Shown: positions 22,122-23,559 of the stretch, piece by piece
How positions within the stretch are numbered: the first letter of the stretch is position 1
Layout: every line of letters starts with the position of its first letter
Notes under the pieces: model-generated
The model's database searches: none
The model's input: the letters and a program-made list of their open reading frames with translations, nothing else
Told to the model about the DNA's origin: nothing
Position numbers and translations under genes: made by a program
Source: a virus
Virus record (IMG/VR): IMGVR_UViG_3300036832_000898
Location: 1-23,559 of that record
DNA: 23,559 nt
Direction: 5' to 3' (one strand)

Positions 22122-23480
22122 ATGGGCGGCGCAGACACCACGCAGCAAACGCAATCGCAGCAAGTTCAGCAATTGCCGCCATGGATTAACGACGCGGCGC
22201 AGCAAAATTACGCCTTCGCCCAGAACGTCGCCAATCGGCCGTTGCAGCAATATCAGGGCCAGATGGTCGCCGATCTCGGGCCGCAGCAGCAGCAAGCGTT
22301 TAATCTGGCGGGCAGCTCCGGCAATGTCGGGCAGAACCAATATGACGCGTCCCAGGCTGGATATCTGGGCGTGCTCGGCCAGCAGCCGCAGCAGGTGACG
22401 GCCGGTCAGCTGTCGAACACCAATTTACAACCGTATATGAATCCGTACACCCAGGACGTGATCAACGCCACCCTGCCGATCATGCAGCAAAATCTGGGTA
22501 TGCAGATGATGGGCAATCAAGCCAACGCCACTCAGCAGGGCGCGTTCGGCGGCTCGCGCGCGGCGGTGCAGCAGGGTGTGACCCAGGCGCAGGGCGCGAT
22601 GGATATGGCGCAGATGGCGGCGCAATTGAACCAGGCCAATTTCACCCAGGCGCAGGGCGCGGCCGGTCAGGATATCGCCTCCCGGATGCAGGCGGCGCTG
22701 GCCAATCAGCAGGCGCAGCAGAATCAGGGCGGGCTCAATTTACAGGCGTCGCAGGGCTTAGCCGGACTTGGCCAGCAGGCGCAGCTGAATCAGGCGCGCA
22801 ACTTCACTGAACTGATGACCGCCGGTCAGGGCGAGCAACAGCAGGCGCAGAACCAGATCAACGCCCAGCAACAGAAATTCCAGAATGCTTGGGGCTATCC
22901 AACCCAGCAATTGGGGGCGTTGCAGAGCGCGCTCGGCATGACGCCCTATGGCACGGCGACACAGGGCAACCAGGTCACTACGACTCAGCAGTCAGCCAAT
23001 CCGCTGCAGGCGGGGCTAAGCGGCCTGGAGACGCTCGGCGGCCTATTCGGTAGCGGCGGCGCTTTTCCGCTGATGGGGCTGTCCGATCGGAAAATGAAGA
23101 CCGACATCACTCGGATCGGCACACATCCCTCTGGCGTTCCTATCCACGCCTACCGCTACAAAGGCGATCCGAAATCCTACCCGAAAGTGGTAGGGCCTAT
23201 GGCGGAAGACGTAGCCAAGATCGCGCCGCAGGCGGTGTTCAAGATCCCAGGCTCCGGCGGCAAGCGCGGCATCCATATGGGCTTGCTCAACGCCGCGACG
23301 CAAGCTCCGCGCGGCGCATCAGCCGCCGGCATGCCTTCCTTGGGCGGCGCCCCGCCCGGGCCGCCGATGGGCGCGCCGATGGGGCCGCTGGCCATGGGCG
23401 GCGGGCCGCTGACGCCGCCAGTCCCGTTGAACCCGCGTCGCGTCCGACCGCCGTCGATTAGGGGAGCGTTAGGTGGCTAG
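22122..23480 (+). CDS. Gln-rich ejection-type protein with C-terminal S74 intramolecular chaperone domain
   Basis: The 452-aa protein has three parts. Residues 1-310 are Gln/Ala/Asn-rich and helical: LPPWINDAAQQNYAFAQNVA, then LQPYMNPYTQDVINATLPIM and GAFGGSRAAVQQG. These blocks are typical of podoviral internal or DNA-ejection proteins. Around residues 320-395 is a chaperone-of-endosialidase (Peptidase_S74-like) domain: LSDRKMKTDITRIGTHPSG, then PIHAYRYKGDPKSYPKVVGP and MAEDVAKIAPQAV. The Ser of LSDR is at the position of the usual self-cleavage Ser. A Pro/Gly/Met-rich tail of about 57 residues follows, replacing the long C-terminal helix seen in many S74 proteins. ATG 22122 is the start used; an out-of-frame ATG lies at 22115. 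The mix suggests a trimeric injected protein that may be processed during folding. Confidence 0.8.
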   Translation: MGGADTTQQTQSQQVQQLPPWINDAAQQNYAFAQNVANRPLQQYQGQMVADLGPQQQQAFNLAGSSGNVGQNQYDASQAGYLGVLGQQPQQVTAGQLSNTNLQPYMNPYTQDVINATLPIMQQNLGMQMMGNQANATQQGAFGGSRAAVQQGVTQAQGAMDMAQMAAQLNQANFTQAQGAAGQDIASRMQAALANQQAQQNQGGLNLQASQGLAGLGQQAQLNQARNFTELMTAGQGEQQQAQNQINAQQQKFQNAWGYPTQQLGALQSALGMTPYGTATQGNQVTTTQQSANPLQAGLSGLETLGGLFGSGGAFPLMGLSDRKMKTDITRIGTHPSGVPIHAYRYKGDPKSYPKVVGPMAEDVAKIAPQAVFKIPGSGGKRGIHMGLLNAATQAPRGASAAGMPSLGGAPPGPPMGAPMGPLAMGGGPLTPPVPLNPRRVRPPSIRGALGG

Positions 23481-23559
23481 CAGGGGCGGTTACAGCCTCA
23501 CCGGTGTCCAGCTCATTGCCGACGAGCTGAGGAAGCGCGGCGTTCCGGAAGCCGCTATT
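23473..23559 (+). CDS. Start of next virion gene (partial), possible tail-lysozyme/hydrolase-type protein
   Basis: The GTG at 23473 is preceded by AGGGGAG (23460-23466) with a 6-nt spacer and overlaps the previous stop by 8 nt. The 29 visible codons read MASRGGYSLTGVQLIADELR, then KRGVPEAAI, running off the window. A helix of the type 'lt..q.va..L..rGvp..aa.gi..n...ESg' is common at the start of phage tail lysozyme or transglycosylase domains in ejection proteins. That assignment is a guess from 29 residues. Confidence 0.5.
   Translation, partial: MASRGGYSLTGVQLIADELRKRGVPEAAI

Noticed and set aside
1-23559. Integrase, attachment sites, tRNA genes, intrinsic terminators
   Set aside because: None could be supported. 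Gene junctions are overlaps or very short gaps without stem-loop plus T-run.

Overview
This window is part of a tailed-phage (or prophage) virion-structure operon, GC-rich and packed almost without gaps. All genes but one lie on the plus strand, and neighbouring genes mostly overlap by 1, 4 or 8 nt (ATGA, TAATG and GTG junctions), which suggests translational coupling. The gene set points to a short-tailed (podovirus) particle: a P22-like portal C-terminus, a scaffold, an SU10-type major capsid protein, an SU10-type head-tail adaptor, a P22 gp10-like tail hub/nozzle, a Gln-rich ejection-type protein, and the first codons of what may be a virion peptidoglycan hydrolase. GC content, codon choice and the style of the small genes (FlbD-like, DUF3309-like) suggest an alphaproteobacterial host, probably Rhizobiales. 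No host gene, integrase, tRNA or attachment site is present to prove this.

Layout. 3-2008: portal C-terminus, a 66-aa hairpin protein resembling Acb2/Tad1 cyclic-nucleotide sponges, a lone minus-strand HNH-type zinc protein, a Pro/Gly-rich protein and a small helical protein. 2001-4263: scaffold (with a good candidate for an overprinted basic gene inside it) and major capsid protein. 4263-5364: two small unknowns, a membrane-anchored FlbD-like protein and a GH24 endolysin. 5361-6301: adaptor and a small tail protein. 6298-18351: a 12-kb cassette of three consecutive beta-rich genes (962, about 476 and 2583 aa), each starting with a Sec-type signal peptide, which is unexpected for virion genes. 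The third is a modular protein: beta-helix, Ig-like domain, beta-helix, YVTN-type propeller, beta-helix. 18351-23559: tail-collar protein with an HxH cluster, a two-TM DUF3309-like protein (possible holin), tail hub, collagen-like fibre, a small unknown, a Gln-rich ejection-like protein with a C-terminal S74 chaperone domain, and the start of the next gene.

How it fits together. Portal, scaffold, capsid, adaptor and hub would build the capsid and tail stub. The fibre, collar, collagen and giant beta-helix proteins would meet the host surface or its polysaccharide. Lysozyme and small membrane proteins would serve lysis. The main puzzles are why the large adhesin-like proteins carry export signals, whether the Acb2-like protein counters CBASS defence, and whether the reading frame hidden in the scaffold gene is translated. 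I saw no promoter, intrinsic terminator, CRISPR array or RNA gene that I could support. No stretch above 300 nt lacks a gene. All calls come from reading the sequence; no database search was run.
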